Positions 1 to 11,863 of a stretch of DNA of 17,319 bases are shown here, one piece after another; position 1 is the first letter of the stretch, and every line of letters starts with the position of its first letter. Below the pieces are notes generated by a model, which ran no database searches, had not been told where the DNA came from, and saw only the letters and a list, made by a program, of their open reading frames with translations. Location of the stretch: NCBI GenBank assembly GCA_009602725.1, contig WELB01000380.1, forward strand, positions 44,500 to 61,818. The letters are read 5' to 3'. This DNA comes from Spirogloea muscicola (Eukaryota > Streptophyta > Zygnematophyceae > Spirogloeales > Spirogloeaceae). Made by a program: the position numbers and the translations under genes.

Positions 1-1
1 T

Positions 2-985
2 CGCTCGCCACCACCTCCCTCTCCCTCACCACCCTCGCCTCCCCTACCTTCACCTCCCCCTCCCTCGCCCCCTCTGCTTCCACTGCCCTCTCCTCCACCC
101 CCTTCGCTGATTCAATCCTCCCCTCCCCCTCCCTCCACACCACCACTATCACCGCCCCCTCCCTCCCCTCCTCTCTCATCGCCGTTCCCACCTATCTCAC
201 CTTCTCCTCCACCTCCAAACCTGCTTCCATCTCCCCCACTCTTGCTGCTTTCTCCTCCGCCTTCATCCCCTTCCCCAAGCCCTCCACCGCCTACTCCAAG
301 CAACAACCTGCCCCCAGCTCTCTTCTCTCCACCACCTCCCAGCGCTGTGCCTAGCCCAGTCTCATCCAGGCCGCCAGTTTCGCCTCCCAGCCCACCTCCA
401 CCTGTACGTATAACCCAGCAATTCAGGACATTTCCTCCCGCCCCGCCAACTACTCCAACACCACCTGCAGACCTCTTGAGCAGCCCGCCACCACCACCGC
501 CAGAGTTCATGGCCGACTTCACAACTGGAGGAGGGAGCTACTTCAGGCACCCACCACCGGCAGCCAGCTCAAATGCGCTAGCCGCGCCGCAGGTTCCACT
601 GCTGCCACCGCCGCCGCACAAGAAAGGCGCCCACAAGACCAAAAGCACGACGCCAGTCAAGAAAGGCAAGCATAGGTTCCCCACTCCCTTCCGTCCTCCT
701 CCTCTTCCTCCTTCAAGCAACCAGGCAAAGACAAAGCACCGAAAGCACGCGAGGACGCCAGCACAAGGCAAGCACAAGGCGGCACCACCGCTATTGCCGC
801 CGCCGTCGCCACCTCCTGGTGGCAGCAAAGCACCGCATCCAGTGCCAATTGGCACCCCGCCGCCTATGGCGCACATGCACCAGCCCAGCCCTATCACTAA
901 GCATGTGCAATCCCCTCCAAAGGCAAGCAAGTTTCCGTCTCCGAAATCGTTACGAGGTCGTGCTATTCTACTAGAGGAGGTCTGA
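2..985 (+). CDS. Proline-rich (hydroxyproline-rich glycoprotein-like) protein, 5' partial
   Basis: This frame is open from the left edge to a TGA at 983-985, giving 327 residues with no start codon in view, so the gene begins outside the window. The first two thirds are runs of SPPPP, SPSPP and PPPPSP, as in the hinge segments of algal extensins, pherophorins and related wall glycoproteins, whose prolines are hydroxylated and glycosylated in the secretory pathway. The last third is different: prolines are interspersed with lysine/histidine clusters such as HKKGAHKTK, KKGKHRF and KTKHRKHA, making the C-terminus strongly basic. No globular domain, membrane segment or GPI signal is visible. A secreted wall or matrix protein is the simplest reading, but low-complexity composition alone cannot exclude a nuclear or cytoskeletal proline-rich protein. 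The opposite strand is also open but is only a glycine-rich shadow. Confidence 0.72.
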   Translation, partial: RSPPPPSPSPPSPPLPSPPPPSPPLLPLPSPPPPSLIQSSPPPPSTPPLSPPPPSPPLSSPFPPISPSPPPPNLLPSPPLLLLSPPPSSPSPSPPPPTPSNNLPPALFSPPPPSAVPSPVSSRPPVSPPSPPPPVRITQQFRTFPPAPPTTPTPPADLLSSPPPPPPEFMADFTTGGGSYFRHPPPAASSNALAAPQVPLLPPPPHKKGAHKTKSTTPVKKGKHRFPTPFRPPPLPPSSNQAKTKHRKHARTPAQGKHKAAPPLLPPPSPPPGGSKAPHPVPIGTPPPMAHMHQPSPITKHVQSPPKASKFPSPKSLRGRAILLEEV

Positions 986-1019
986 TTACACTTTAGAAGA
1001 AACTTGCCCACACGTATCG

Positions 1020-1024
1020 TGTAA
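1020..1024 (+). terminator. Probable TGTAA polyadenylation signal of the proline-rich gene
   Basis: TGTAA lies 35 nt after the stop codon at 985 and is followed by an AT-rich run. TGTAA is the usual polyadenylation signal in chlorophyte algae, so its position fits a short 3' UTR. The motif is short and could be chance. Confidence 0.45.
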
Positions 1025-1042
1025 TTATATATTCTTTGGTAA

Positions 1043-1075
1043 GGCTCGGCTGCCGGATTTGCGGCAGTCGAAGCC
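1043..1075. repeat. Imperfect hairpin downstream of the proline-rich gene
   Basis: Outer arms GGCT (1043-1046) and AGCC (1072-1075) and inner arms CTGCCG (1050-1055) and CGGCAG (1062-1067) can pair around a 6-nt loop. It lies just past the TGTAA motif. No function is assigned. Confidence 0.4.
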
Positions 1076-1952
1076 GCTGCTCGCTGACAGTACAGCAGCT
1101 ACTTCCTGCTCAACGTTTTCGAGCCAAATAAGGGCTTGAAAGGACCATCTAGAGCACAAGCTCGGGCCCACCCGGCACATTGCTGGACTATTCCACCATT
1201 CATTGTACCGATAAAGTCGCCCATGTCCTTCATACTGGGGTCCATTTTCTTTGCTTGCATGCAACAAAGTCTGGAGGAGCACAGTTTCTTGCCGTCCTAA
1301 GCACGTCCTGCTTGGGCTGCTGACATCAACACGCCCAGGGGCACGCAGCAGCCTCTTAGCCCCTGGGTGGCTAAGCGCAGCTACCAAGCAGAAACTGTTC
1401 AAGCCTGGTCAGAGGACTGCCCAAGCGGCGACGTGGAGGTGGTGAGAGTCACTTTCAAGTGTCAGCAGTCCAATGCCCCTCACTTGAGACAGACAGACCT
1501 GCTCGTTTGCTTTAGCGCCTTTGCACAATGTAAGGAGGCCTGCTCTAAAACTGTTCATACAGTGAGGCCTCGACAAGCCCTCCAAGCTCTGCAGAAAAAG
1601 GAATCGCAGAAAAAGGAAGCGCTCTGCTCAAAGGGAGGGTGACTGACAGAGGCCACCCCAAAGGTATTGTATGCGCCTGTCCATTTCCGTCCAGCGGTCC
1701 TTGGACCACGCCTTGCATCTGCGTGCTGGCCTTGCTCTGGCTGCCTCCTGTGTCTTTCGTCAAGGCTAGTCTTTCTGACTTGCAGTAAACTTATGCCTAG
1801 GTCAGGTAGAATCATCACAACTTGGTAGAAAGGTCACGAGCAATCTATCCCGGCAGTTGCTCTGAGGAGCTCAGCGCCGCACTTGTATGAGAAGGACAAG
1901 GCCTTTGTTGTCACTTTCACCAACTTATGTACTCTAGACAACAGCCCAATGG
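1076..1952. other. Intergenic stretch without a recognised gene
   Basis: Short ORFs exist on both strands but none has recognisable domains or convincing splice structure. Visible structure is limited to a 9-bp stem hairpin (1334-1367) and a 13-bp direct repeat, GCAGAAAAAGGAA, at 1591-1603 and 1606-1618. The right part may be decayed retroelement sequence, since a degenerate retroelement C-terminus follows directly. Confidence 0.5.
1334..1367. repeat. Perfect 9-bp inverted repeat
   Basis: CCCAGGGGC at 1334-1342 pairs with GCCCCTGGG at 1359-1367 across a 16-nt loop. No gene or element is recognised at this place. Confidence 0.55.
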
Positions 1953-2042
1953 CGGACAGTCTGGCAGCAGGAACAGAGAGTCCCGCTGCCGCTGCCAGCT
2001 GCGCAGTACAATGACTTGCGGTCGCTGACCAGGCTGAGGTGA
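1953..2042 (+). pseudogene. Degenerate retroelement ORF C-terminus
   Basis: Near the end a short reading frame gives QYNDLRSLTRLR and then a TGA at 2040-2042. This matches the conserved C-terminal signature SYSDL-x-LLTRG-x-stop of the retroelement ORF at 2543-3571. In another frame just upstream, SGSR matches the ASGSR block that precedes the signature in intact copies. The frame change and substitutions indicate an old, decayed 5'-truncated copy. The similarity was judged by eye over about 30 codons. Confidence 0.5.
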
Positions 2043-2299
2043 CTAAGCTGCTACACATAGCAGCCACTAAATTGCTGAGGAAGCTGTATCCCTTCACTGT
2101 CGGGGCTACAACAGTGTGGGCCAGCCCTTGATACCCGGTGACTAGTCTCTCCGACTGCGGCTGCTCAATAAGAAAGTGCTCGCCCATAGAGAAGAGTGGC
2201 TGGGGTTACTGATGAGTGCTTCGTGGCTTCTTGATTCACTGTGCTATTCAGAGCTTTCTCTGACCCCGTCAATCTTTCTTTATTCTGCTTTTTGGCCGG

Positions 2300-2542
2300 C
2301 CTCTCACAGAAGAAAGTGCTCGCCCAGGAGAAGAGGGGCTGGCAAAGCCAGCCCAGAAAGAATGGACAATGTCCAAAGCCAAAGCAAGAAAGAAGGGCTC
2401 GCCCATTGAAGAAGGTGCTCGCCCGTTGAGAAGAGGGGCTGGCAAAGCCAACCCAAAAAGAATGGACAATGTTCAAAGCCAAAGAAAGAGGTGCTGAAAA
2501 AGGACTACACTACAAAGTGCAGAGGGAGATGCAGATGGCTGC
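2300..2542 (-). repeat. Retroelement 3' tail with two hairpin units
   Basis: Reading the minus strand, this follows the stop codon of the ORF at 2543. It holds two tail units. Hairpin GGGCTGGCAAAGCCAGCCC lies at 2336-2354, with a one-base variant at 2436-2454. The palindrome TGGACAATGTCCA lies at 2363-2375, with variant TGGACAATGTTCA at 2463-2475. GCTCGCCC-type boxes separate the units. Apparent ORFs through here, with repeated FASPSS and WASTFF translations, are by-products of the repeat. Confidence 0.75.
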
Positions 2543-3571
2543 TCAGTATCCACGTGTGAGCAACAGCAGATCAGAGTAACTCGGAGCAGGAGAAGCGGCA
2601 CTTTGCCGAGACCCGGAAGCAGTAGCCATAGCACGGCCAGCCCGCGCGTGGACCGCATGAGCCAAAGAGCGCTGCAGCGAGACCGCCAGCCTCATCCGAA
2701 AGACCTGCGAGAGGGAGCCGGCAGCATTGAAGCCTGGCGAACCCTGCCGCCGCTCGATGGCCTCCCGGGCAAGCCGCTGGAGGAGATCCAACCAGCCACT
2801 GCCAAATGCCCCGTGTACGTCAATGGCCAGTGCCGCGAAGGCATCGCCTGGAGGGTGGTCAGAGTACTTGCGCTCCTTACTCCGAGCCGCCAGAGCGACC
2901 GCGTGCCCGACGAGCGTTGCGGACCTTGCGGAGTTGGCCGAATCAACGCAATCGGCAGTCACCACATCAGCGATGATGCGCGGACCTCCTCCGGGCGGGA
3001 TGGCAACGAGGTCCGCGCGGCGGGTGTGAAGCTGTCCATCGGCGCCCCGCAGGATGGGCATTATCGTGGAGTTCTCCACTGCCACCTTGTAGCCGGCCTC
3101 CAGGAACACACCCTGCATGGCGACTCGCAGGAGGTCGTGCGAACCTGTCCGCTCGCCCCCGTGTGCACAGCGGAGTATGTGGGCCGCCAACGCCGCAGGG
3201 TCATCGTGGCGGGCACCGCACTCGCACTGTTGGACCCCGATGAGGCAGGGAGGGAGGAGGCCGAGGAGCCGGTGGGCCGCCGTCCTGAATACCGCGTCTG
3301 GAATAGTCAGCGCCGCGTAGATGGGGAGTGCTGCTAGCCACGCCGCCGCCCCAGGGGAGGAGGCGGAGAGGAGCCGGGCGCGCCCTCGGGTGTCGTGCGG
3401 CGGAAGGAGCTCCACCAACTGGTCGTAGGCCGCTCTGTCCACCAGCGCAGTGTAGCGGGCCTGGGCCCGCAGGTCGGGGGTGCTCGCCCATTGAGAAGAG
3501 GGGCTGGCAAAGCCAGCCCAGAGAGAATGGACAATGTCCAAAGCCAAAGCAAGAAAGAAGGGCTCGCCCAT
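2543..3571 (-). CDS. Retroelement ORF C-terminus: Cys/His finger plus restriction-like endonuclease domain
   Basis: This 342-codon frame ends in TGA at 2543-2545. Its first 30 or so residues translate an upstream tail unit, so element-derived coding starts near 3482. From about residue 65 (ARLLSASSPGAAAWLAALP) it resembles the region after the reverse transcriptase in many LINE proteins. A Cys/His cluster follows (C116, C118, H131, C135), then GGERTGSHDLLR. Next comes a PD-(D/E)XK-like arrangement: E166, RRAD at 184-187, IIADVV at 199-204 and KERKY at 232-236. This order is typical of endonuclease domains of the restriction-like class, which nick the target DNA. The protein ends SYSDLLLLTRGY, a signature repeated in at least four other fragments in the window. 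With no reverse transcriptase the copy is not autonomous, yet this frame has no internal stop, so it may be young. Domain calls rest on motif order only. Confidence 0.7.
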   Translation of the reverse strand: MGEPFFLALALDIVHSLWAGFASPSSQWASTPDLRAQARYTALVDRAAYDQLVELLPPHDTRGRARLLSASSPGAAAWLAALPIYAALTIPDAVFRTAAHRLLGLLPPCLIGVQQCECGARHDDPAALAAHILRCAHGGERTGSHDLLRVAMQGVFLEAGYKVAVENSTIMPILRGADGQLHTRRADLVAIPPGGGPRIIADVVTADCVDSANSARSATLVGHAVALAARSKERKYSDHPPGDAFAALAIDVHGAFGSGWLDLLQRLAREAIERRQGSPGFNAAGSLSQVFRMRLAVSLQRSLAHAVHARAGRAMATASGSRQSAASPAPSYSDLLLLTRGY

Positions 3572-3667
3572 TGAAGAAGGTGCTCGCCCATTGAGGATAG
3601 GGGCTGGAAAGACCAGCCCAAAAAAGAATGAACCAAGTACGAGAAGGGGGCCAGAGGAAGCGAGCGA
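3482..3667 (-). repeat. Retroelement tail units upstream of the truncated ORF
   Basis: Contains a perfect GGGCTGGCAAAGCCAGCCC at 3501-3519, TGGACAATGTCCA at 3528-3540, and a variant hairpin with arms GGGCTGG and CCAGCCC around AAAGA at 3601-3619. The stretch 3583-3667 reappears inverted at 4067-4149. It lies on the 5' side of the ORF, where a simple 3' UTR would not be expected. Confidence 0.75.
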
Positions 3668-3753
3668 GGAAGCAAGAGTTGCCGAAAGTGAAAAGGGGTT
3701 TTAGCAGGGGTTACTGAGTAATTTGTAGCTGCTTTCTTTCTTCATTCTTTTTC
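3668..3753. other. Short spacer between oppositely oriented retroelement pieces
   Basis: No gene is seen. The segment separates minus-strand tail units (ending near 3667) from a plus-strand hairpin beginning at 3754. It contains GAAAGTGAAAAG (3684-3695), which recurs at about 4159-4170 after the plus-strand tail. Confidence 0.4.
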
Positions 3754-4160
3754 GGGCTGGTTGTTCCAGCCCCTATTCGCGCGCAGGACGCGCTCTGGCC
3801 GCGGCCTCCGGGTCTCGGTGGAGTGCCTCCTTCCCTGCCTCGAGCTACTCGGACCTGATGTTGCTCACTCGCGGGTACTGAGCTTCCCTAGTATGTTGTC
3901 GTGATTGGTAGAGTAGAGGAGTCTTTCCTCGGCTTCTCATTCTTCGGCTTTGGACATTGTCCATTCTTTTTGGGCTGGCTTTGCCAGCCCCTCTTTCTTT
4001 ATTCTCAATGGGCGAGCACTTTCTTTCTTTCTTTCTTTGTGTGCTTTGGTTTCTTAGCGCTTCCTCTGGCTTCCTCTGGCCCCCTTCTCGTTCTTTGTTC
4101 ATTCTTTTTTGGGCTGGCTTGTCCAGCCCCTATCCTCAATGGGCGAGCCCTTTCTTCTGA
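3754..4160 (+). mobile_element. Short retroelement derivative: hairpin, 34-codon ORF end, tail
   Basis: Order on the plus strand: a hairpin with arms GGGCTGG and CCAGCCC (3754-3772), the last 34 codons of the retroelement ORF (3780-3881), a 3' UTR, TGGACATTGTCCA (3951-3963), a perfect GGGCTGGCTTTGCCAGCCC (3972-3990), a TTTC microsatellite (about 4018-4038), and a variant hairpin (4111-4129) ending in ATGGGCGAGC. The 3841-4020 part is nearly identical to the reverse complement of about 16930-17105. It could be a severely 5'-truncated copy or a small non-autonomous family. Confidence 0.6.
3780..3881 (+). pseudogene. Retroelement ORF C-terminal fragment (34 codons)
   Basis: Reading from CGCGCAGG, the frame begins RAGRALAAASGSR and ends SSYSDLMLLTRGY before TGA at 3879-3881. 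It parallels the end of the ORF at 2543-3571, which has RAGRAMATASGSR and SYSDLLLLTRGY. The fragment starts at the same internal position as the copy at 16450. Confidence 0.75.
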
Positions 4161-4365
4161 AAGTGAAAAGTCTCACAGCTCTTAGCTTTCCGTTACTGAT
4201 CAGGCATACTTCTACTGTCGCGGACTCAAAGGGGCAAGTGCCACGTGTCAGCCTGGAAGCCGCCCTCGTCTGACGTGGCCTTGTGCAGCCGCCAGCCGTC
4301 CGATGTTGCAATCCGGCGGCCGACGAAGGGCCGGGCATCCGTCCCCCGTGGAGGATGATGTGGCA

Positions 4366-4390
4366 GGTGGTCCCGTCCCCCGGGACCACC
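4366..4390. repeat. Perfect 10-bp stem hairpin upstream of aspartate aminotransferase
   Basis: GGTGGTCCCG (4366-4375) and CGGGACCACC (4381-4390) are perfect inverted copies around the 5-nt loop TCCCC. If transcribed it would form a very stable structure about 200 nt before the start codon; as DNA it could be a palindromic protein-binding site. Confidence 0.6.
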
Positions 4391-4499
4391 CAAGCACGGC
4401 GGGAGCATTCGAGAACAAAAGTGATTTCTGCCCCCAGAAGCAAACAATATGTACTGGGCGGAAAATGTAACAAAATTAACAGCCCCAAGCATCATCCAG

Positions 4500-4536
<37 letters not shown>

Positions 4537-4553
4537 CGCCGCCGCCGCCGCCT
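4500..4553 (+). repeat. (CGC)n trinucleotide microsatellite in the leader
   Basis: A run of CGC/GCC triplets, interrupted once by a CGT, lies about 40 nt before the start codon. It creates apparent poly-Ala, poly-Pro and poly-Arg ORFs on both strands. The aminotransferase frame has stops at 4468 and 4477 upstream and no ATG within the run, so the tract is taken as leader and not coding. Confidence 0.85.
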
Positions 4554-4593
4554 CGACACCCTCGCCAGGCACCTCGGCGCCCGCCGCACCGCC

Positions 4594-8478
<3,885 letters not shown>

Positions 8479-9059
8479 GGTTGTTCTCTCCAGTACCACA
8501 TTTGCAGGTTTGGAAGTGACAGGCAGGGATGTCAATGTTCCATCTTGACTAGTTACGACCATTTAGAACGCGATACAATATTGGTGGACCTTGGACAGCT
8601 TGAGCTGTTCAGGGCATATTGCTGGTTGCTTGCTTCTTGATTTCCAGGACATGCTGCATTCCATCATGCTCTGCACTGAATGAGCATCATTTGTCAGTCG
8701 AATTTACGGCTCTTGTACGCGGTCTTTGTTCAAGTCACAAGCTGAGATTCTCTCTACTTCTTGGTACATTCAATTTGTGTTCTCTTTAATCAATTGCAAT
8801 TTTGTTATCCATCTATAGTGTCAGGAAGCCTGTACAAATTGACTCAGCTGCTACAAGCACATTAGATTTCTAAACATGTGAAGTTCCACTGCATATGCTT
8901 TCCAATGATAGATTGGCACACTTTCTACTTGCCTAACATGTAGTGTGATGAATCAATTTACAGCTCAGCTGTCATTTCACATTAATGCTTCTAGCTAAGA
9001 GACTGAGGACTTCAAAGCACAACAGCTGCTGCCAACACTCCTGCAGGACCGTGGTGCAA
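8479..9059. other. AT-rich gap between convergent genes
   Basis: This holds the 3' ends of the aminotransferase (+) and glycosyltransferase (-) genes. No ORF or RNA gene is recognised. Apart from a TGTAA for the minus-strand gene at 8962-8958, no structured element was seen. No TGTAA was found close behind the aminotransferase stop codon. Confidence 0.55.
8958..8962 (-). terminator. Possible TGTAA polyadenylation signal of the glycosyltransferase gene
   Basis: On the minus strand TGTAA lies about 100 nt after the stop codon at 9060-9062, a plausible distance for a chlorophyte 3' UTR. Short motif, so low certainty. Confidence 0.35.
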
Positions 9060-11863
9060 TCAAAGCAGACTCCATGTCTGTGATGTCTCGTGAATGGAAG
9101 TGGACTTTAGCCAGGGCGAGCACCAAGTGTCCAGGTCGGTGCTTTTGCTAAAGGAGCTGCGCACATACAGGTTGTGGGGCTGCAGTGCCTTGGCTGCTGC
9201 CGACTTGGACAGACCCGAGTCAATGAAAATGAAGTACTGGCACCGTGAGAAGAGCTCCCACTCCACGCCGACATCTTGCATGCCCCTCGATGTCTGAGAG
9301 CCCGTGTCTTCGACGTGGACCGCTGTGATGTTGGTCATCAAAATCTGGGAGTGTGACAGTGTGGAATGTTCAGCAACAGGTGTGCATGCTCGACAGCCCT
9401 CCATTTGGTGGCACCTGCTCTCATCACAAACGAAGTATCTGCTGGGAGCTTCTGAGAGCAACTCTTCAGCAATACGTTCAACTTTTATGAAGCAGAATGA
9501 GCACCTTGGTTCCCCAGATGTCCTTGGCGGCCTGCTTCATGTCCCAGCTGTCCGACATGACGTACCACCTCAAGCGCAGGCTGGGGCTGGCCCAGAAGTC
9601 CTCCAGCCTCTGGCCAAAAATCAACAGGAATGCCGTTTATTTTAATCATCTATCAGGAACAGGTAGGGAACAGGTAGAGAGGAACCCCTCGAAACATTGA
9701 CACCGACAAGTTCACTGTAGCTAAGAGTGTGGGTGGAGGCTTATCGAAATTAGGATGGACAACTGGCAAACTGTAAGGATTGGCGAGGTGATGTAGCTCG
9801 TTGGCCATTGATACATTGTTGTCTTAAACCCTCGGTACAATTAACGATGTCAACGAAGATGAGGTAACCTGCGCGCAATCGAAGAGGTCTTGGAAGTATT
9901 CCCGTAGCGCCAGCTTGCGCACAGCAGCAGTGTCCTTGTCGGCATCTGCTGGCAGGCTGAACTGCCGCGCATGCCCGGTCTCGTTGCGGAAGCCCGCCCG
10001 GATGTGGATGCCAATGCTGAAAGTTGCCGAGTCCGCAAGCTCTTGGATGATGTGCTGCTGCGGTGCCAGGAGCTCCGGCTTGACTCTACCAGCCCCGGCG
10101 CACCTCTTGATTAGTCCATGCCCATCGAAGGAGTGTAGCAGTGGGTCACTGACACGATATGGGCTTGTTTCACAGTCTCCTTCATATCAAAGTCTGCTGA
10201 GGCATAACCAGGTTATGGGGGTACAGTGCTTGTGCATCTCCAACGCAGGAGGGCTTAGGACCAGGCACTTCTGAAGCATGCACCGCAGGAGGAAGCGCGT
10301 GAGGCAGGCGAAAGCAGTCGGCAGAAGGAGGCCAAGGGCGTGCATCTGCTGCTGCCATGGGCTGCCCTCCCTCAGCAGCTTGGACGTCACCCCGCGGTTT
10401 ATGCGTAGCACGATGAATTGCCGCTCTGCCAGCACCTCAATTGCACAGTGAACTCAGTTAGCAAGGGATTCAGAGGTTGGTTAATATGCAAGACTTCTAA
10501 GATTAGGATAGGAAAGCTCTGGCCTGAATGTATGCATTGCGGTTTACATATTCGTGTATCAATGACAGTAGAAATGACCAAGATGCGGCAATGTGGCAGC
10601 GAAGCATTCATGACTAATTTACATCACGACCTGTGCCTTGTGCTTTGCAACTTGACCACTACCATTGAGTCTCTATTTTTACTCTTGGCCTCTCAACTAT
10701 GCTCAAGCCTTACTTACTTAACCCTGAACCACCGAAGTCTCAATGAGACGATCGGAGCAGGGGTGGCTATTGCTGGTCTACAAGGGGGTTGCAGACCTTT
10801 AAGGGAGTCAAATATGTCGTGAAGATTCTGAGCAGTCTTGCGCCTGCCGAAATTATGTACGTTGGCGACGCCAACGCGGCCATTGTCAAGCACGGTGGGC
10901 CGCCACTTGCGGGCGTTGATCCAGCCAGCCGTGCTCGGTTTTATCGAGCGCGGCAGCTCCGCCCACCGCCAGTCAACAGCGACGGGCTCGAAGAGGCCGT
11001 CCATGTGAGGGTTATACACAATGAGCGCCCTGTGCAAGTGCGAGGAAATGCGCCGGGACTCAAATTAGAGACGTACATTGAGCACAAGAATCTGCTCTAG
11101 TCACCAAATTCAACCATCGCAACACCAACTGCTGAGGGATGGAATGAATTCTCAAGTGGACCTATCATCATTGGAGAAACATAAGGCTTCCAGGGCATGG
11201 GTCCATACGCCAGCTGGATTGGTACTATGGCTAGCATGTATTCACTGTAAAGTCTGACCCTCATCCCTCAAGACCTGAATGTGAAGCTAAACACCCAAAG
11301 GGGGGTAAGCACAGACACCTCAGCGCGTGGGATCGCAAACCTGCGCGTGAGGACGGCGAGGAGGAGGGAGGACACCATGCCAACAAGCTCGTCGCCGACG
11401 CCGCCACAAGGGCGAGGCACGCCCGTATCCGAACCGCAGTAGTAGACGAGGAATCCGGCGCCAGCGCCAGCGCCGCCTGGCAGGGCGAGCATGGCTCGCT
11501 GGCCGTCGTGAATCAGCTGTAGCACAGAGGTGTGCTGCCAGTTGCCGGCTGAGGCAAAGGAAAGTGAACTTGCGGTGGTAGCGGCACACCTGCAAGCGTG
11601 GCCCGGTGGAGGCTGGCGTACTCAGCCTGCCAAGTGCCGCACTGGCGGCTCTGCGCCAATGGGTCCTCGCCCCATGGGACCTCGACGTCGCCAGCAGCAG
11701 CTGCGGCAGCGGCCAGGCCGTCGGCAGCCTCTGCTGGGCACCGGGGGCCGCCGCCGGCGAGGTAGAGCGCCAGAGGGACCCCGACGAGCAGTGCCAGCAG
11801 CGGCGGCAGCAGCACTGCCGCTCCACGGCGCCCCAGTGCCCCGAGTGGCCACTGAGACGCCAT
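9060..11863 (-). CDS. Fucosyltransferase-like type II membrane glycosyltransferase, 7 exons
   Basis: Exons in transcript order: 11863-11570, 11516-11341, 11029-10797, 10425-10284, 10148-9869, 9609-9505, 9344-9060; phases close to 504 aa. A short N-terminal tail is followed by one hydrophobic segment (about residues 14-38, VLLPPLLALLVGVPLALYLA), the layout of Golgi type II enzymes. The lumenal part has CGTWQAEYASLH, then CGGVGDELVGM (135-145) before LLAVLTRRALIV, the motif IGIHIRAG (327-334), and a C-terminal EWELFSRCQYF with SGLSKSAAAKAL (453-464). These match, in order, the conserved motifs of GDP-fucose-dependent transferases of the GT37/POFUT-like superfamily. Donor and acceptor are inferred from family only. 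The usual acidic residue after IRxG is absent (AGFRNE). Intron 1 would be only 53 nt, so that boundary is the least certain. It may modify wall or secreted glycoproteins. Confidence 0.8.

Larger units (their letters stand above)
2300..3667 (-). mobile_element. 5'-truncated non-LTR (LINE-like) retroelement with flanking tail units
   Basis: The block consists, in minus-strand order, of tail units (3667 to about 3482), the C-terminal part of a retroelement ORF (about 3482 to 2543), and more tail units (2542 to about 2300). A 5'-truncated ORF followed by a 3' tail is the usual product of target-primed reverse transcription. A tail unit also lies upstream of the ORF and is fused in frame with it, suggesting that this copy inserted into the tail of an older copy of the same family. 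No reverse transcriptase core motif is present. Target-site duplications could not be identified by eye. Confidence 0.65.
4161..4593 (+). promoter_or_regulatory. Upstream region and 5' leader of the aspartate aminotransferase gene
   Basis: This is the gap between the retroelement tail and the start codon at 4594. It contains CCACGTGTCA (4241-4250, with core CACGTG) and TGACGTGGC (4271-4279). Both are G-box/ACGT elements of the kind bound by plant and algal bZIP or bHLH factors, and they are arranged nearly as inverted copies. A strong hairpin follows at 4366-4390, then an AT-rich stretch near 4440-4480 and a CGC-repeat tract. The transcription start cannot be placed. Confidence 0.45.

Noticed and set aside
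112-1011. Glycine-rich ORFs on the minus strand opposite the proline-rich gene
   Set aside because: They are the complement of CCN codons; the plus frame is open to the window edge and has coherent SP-repeat and KH-rich modules.
1025-1402. 125-codon minus-strand ORF as a gene
   Set aside because: No recognisable domain, no supported ATG context, and overlapping plus-strand ORFs of similar quality.
2336-2475. CRISPR-like or tandem array because of regularly repeated palindromes
   Set aside because: There are few copies, in both orientations, attached to retroelement ORF ends, with no unique spacers of fixed length; the genome is eukaryotic.
2300-3667. LTR retrotransposon, because similar repeats flank the ORF
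   Set aside because: The ORF carries a LINE-type finger and restriction-like endonuclease, no integrase or protease is seen, and the flanking units are multi-copy tails and not one pair of long direct repeats.
2165-4185. ORFs translating repeated FGFGHCPFFLGW, FASPSS or WASTFF segments as a repeat protein family
   Set aside because: They arise from retroelement tail units, occur in several frames and both strands, and contain the hairpins; no consistent frame is kept.
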